From positions 124,001 through 188,000 of the forward strand of contig NZ_JACLAW010000007.1 of assembly GCF_014230315.1 (NCBI RefSeq): a stretch of 64,000 bases of DNA. The letters run 5' to 3'. Numbering within the stretch: position 1 is the stretch's first letter; each line of letters begins with the position of its first letter. Under the pieces are notes generated by a model. The model did not search any database and was not told the DNA's origin. It worked only from the letters and a program-made list of their open reading frames with translations. This stretch comes from Novosphingobium flavum (lineage in GTDB: Bacteria > Pseudomonadota > Alphaproteobacteria > Sphingomonadales > Sphingomonadaceae). The translations under genes and the position numbers were made by a program. Positions 62,595-64,000 of the stretch are shown here, piece by piece.

Positions 62595-63851
62595 ATGCAC
62601 GAGAAAAGCGATCAAATTCAGATTGAGGCGATCAGTTTCAAGCAGCTCAAACTGTTCGAATCGATCGGCCGGCTGAACTCTGTCCGGCGGGCCTCGGAGG
62701 ACTGTAATTTATCACAGCCGGCAGTGACCCAGGCCCTCGCCAAGTTCGAGGCGCTGGTCGGTGCCCGGCTGGTCGAGCGGCGCGCCTCGGGCTCCTATCT
62801 CAATCCCGCCGGCGAGCTGCTTTACCGCCGCGTTGCCCGTTTCACCGAGCGGCTCGAGTCGGCCCTGTTCCAGTTCGGCGTCGAAGGGGCGATGCCCGGT
62901 GCCAAGATCGTCGCCAATCGCCTGCTCCGCTCGCAGGTCCGCGCGCTGATCGCGATCGTCGACCTCGGCTCGTTCCAGGCCGCAGCCGATGCGCTGGGCC
63001 TGTCGCTCGCCACGCTCCAGCGCGCCGCGCGCGATCTCGAAGGCAATCTGCGCAAGTCCCTGTTCTACCGCACCGCTGCCGGCGCCTTGCCGACGATCGA
63101 GGCGATCCAGCTTGGCCAGCAGCTCAAGCTGTGCCTGCAGGAGATCGAATGGGGCGTGCAGGAGCTGCACGAGGCCCTTGGGGATGGTGCCGCGCAGATC
63201 ACGGTGGGGGCCATGCCGCTGGGCGGCAATGTCCTGCTGGCATCGGTGCTGGACCGGTTCCTGAGGCAGGAGCCGCGAGTGCAGGTGGTGGTGCGCAACG
63301 AAGGCGCGTTTGAACTGATCCGGCGACTGGGTGTGGGCGATGTCGACCTCGTGGTCGGCTTGTTGCCGGGCAAGGTCGAACCGGGGCTGACCCGCACGCC
63401 GCTGGCCTCCACGCCCTATTCGATCGTCGCGCGCGAGGGTCATCCGCTGCTTTCGCGCAGCGCGATCACGCTGGACGACCTGGCCGATCACGAGTGGCTG
63501 GTGGGGGGGCCGGGATCGAGCCGCCGCGCCTGTTTCGACCAGCTCTTCGCCGGCCATCGCCCCGCCTGGGCGCCGGTCGCGACCTCGGCCCTGCCGGTGA
63601 TCCGCCACCTGATCGAACGCAGCGACCGGCTGACGCTGATGACCTCGTACGAGATCGCGCAGGAACCGCCGGGGCTTGCCCGGCTGGACTATGGGCCGAT
63701 CCGCCCCACGCCCGAAATCGGCGTCACCATGCGTGATGACTGGCTGCCGACCCGCGCGCACGCCGCATTCCTGGACCTGCTGCGCGAGACGGTGTGCAAC
63801 GAAATGCCCGGCCTTCTGCCGATGCAGGAGCAGTCGCGCCGGGCCGCCTGA
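62595..63851 (+). CDS. LysR-type transcriptional regulator with two tandem HTH domains
   Basis: The 418-residue protein is about 110 residues longer than ordinary LysR regulators. Two winged-HTH domains occur in succession: residues about 15-75 (FKQLKLFESIGRLNSVRRAS; LSQPAVTQALAKFEALVG) and about 112-175 (RALIAIVDLGSFQAAADALG; LSLATLQRAARDLE), followed by one effector-binding domain from about 202. ATG 62595 follows AGGGAG by 7 nt; an in-frame ATG at 62550 has no such site. It diverges from the aromatic operon and most likely controls it in response to an aromatic acid or intermediate. Confidence 0.9.
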   Translation: MHEKSDQIQIEAISFKQLKLFESIGRLNSVRRASEDCNLSQPAVTQALAKFEALVGARLVERRASGSYLNPAGELLYRRVARFTERLESALFQFGVEGAMPGAKIVANRLLRSQVRALIAIVDLGSFQAAADALGLSLATLQRAARDLEGNLRKSLFYRTAAGALPTIEAIQLGQQLKLCLQEIEWGVQELHEALGDGAAQITVGAMPLGGNVLLASVLDRFLRQEPRVQVVVRNEGAFELIRRLGVGDVDLVVGLLPGKVEPGLTRTPLASTPYSIVAREGHPLLSRSAITLDDLADHEWLVGGPGSSRRACFDQLFAGHRPAWAPVATSALPVIRHLIERSDRLTLMTSYEIAQEPPGLARLDYGPIRPTPEIGVTMRDDWLPTRAHAAFLDLLRETVCNEMPGLLPMQEQSRRAA

Positions 63852-63872
63852 GCCCACTTCCATTTCAACCTG

Positions 63873-63904
63873 CCCGGGGCGGCGGCGCTGGCCGGCGCCC
63901 CGGG
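63873..63904. terminator. Hairpin between converging genes
   Basis: CCCGGGGCG (63873-63881) pairs with CGCCCCGGG (63896-63904). It lies between the end of the LysR gene and the end of the next, minus-strand gene. There is no clear T tract. Confidence 0.5.
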
Positions 63905-63914
63905 AGGCCTATTA

Positions 63915-64000
63915 TCAATCGAAGGCGCGGCGCGGCAGGCCGAGCGGGTTGGCTTCCTTGAGCGGCGCCGGCAGCAGCGTATCGGGCACGGCCTGGTAGC
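63915..64000 (-). CDS. Partial unrecognised gene (C-terminus only)
   Basis: The last 27 residues of a minus-strand frame, ending PRRAFD and a TGA stop at 63917-63915, run off the right edge. The codon use and converging position after a hairpin suggest a real gene. The fragment (containing VPDTLLPAPLKEANPLG) is too short to identify. Confidence 0.5.
   Translation of the reverse strand, partial: YQAVPDTLLPAPLKEANPLGLPRRAFD

Noticed and set aside
1..64000. CRISPR arrays, insertion sequences, rRNA or tRNA genes, prophage genes
   Set aside because: I looked for regular repeats, transposase motifs and cloverleaf patterns on both strands and saw none that hold up.

Overview
The window looks like a chromosomal segment of a high-GC, flagellated, aerobic alphaproteobacterium, most likely a sphingomonad of the Novosphingobium/Sphingobium type. 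The reasons are the very GC-rich codon use, the sphingomonad-style motility block, the scpAB-tatABC run, tamAB, a TonB-dependent receptor, and a catabolic cluster whose members resemble the Sphingobium lignin-aromatics enzymes LigJ, LigI and DesZ. This assignment is inference; no rRNA gene or other species marker is present. I saw no CRISPR array, tRNA or rRNA gene, or insertion sequence.

Region 1 (1-14.25 kb) is a flagellar operon on the minus strand in the order flbD-like sigma-54 activator, fliE-F-G-H-I-J-K-L-M-N-O-P-Q-R-flhB. Most junctions overlap by 1-8 nt. The flagellin gene diverges from it on the plus strand with its own terminator. The shared 218-nt spacer carries a cluster of TTGCCG repeats and a sigma-54-like element. 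FliM lacks the usual CheY-binding N-terminus.

Region 2 (14.2-27.4 kb) is mostly housekeeping: an exported metallo-beta-lactamase-fold protein, nagZ-scpA-scpB-tatA-tatB-tatC, a low-GC patch with one orphan lipoprotein-like gene, an exported amidohydrolase that has lost its metal ligands, a beta-hydroxyacid dehydrogenase, a VanZ-like protein, threonine dehydratase, an SDR plus GH43/GH130-like propeller pair, and the N-end-rule transferase bpt. Region 3 (27.3-38.4 kb) holds tamA-tamB, a CHASE4-type GGDEF-EAL protein with an altered GGDEF site, a CHAP-domain protein, and a divergent MobA-like / XdhC-like pair.

Region 4 (38.6-52.0 kb) is a sugar-related block: an MFS sugar porter, an exported lactonase, an exported aldose 1-epimerase, a TPP enzyme, then three proteins with twin-arginine signals (a PD40 propeller protein, a metallo-beta-lactamase-fold protein and a GH3 glycosidase), and a TonB-dependent receptor. 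Region 5 (52.1-62.4 kb) is a minus-strand aromatic-acid catabolic cluster. It encodes two 4,5-dihydroxyphthalate-decarboxylase-like proteins at its ends, a benzoylformate-decarboxylase-like TPP enzyme, an HpcH/HpaI aldolase, a DesZ/LigB-type extradiol dioxygenase, an MFS transporter, a LigI-like amidohydrolase, a Rieske oxygenase and a LigJ-like 4-oxalomesaconate hydratase. A divergent LysR-type regulator with two tandem helix-turn-helix domains lies at its head. Read together, region 5 could convert a carboxylated or methoxylated aromatic acid through ring cleavage, pyrone hydrolysis, hydration and aldol cleavage to central metabolites; this cluster and its unusual regulator are the most interesting content of the window.
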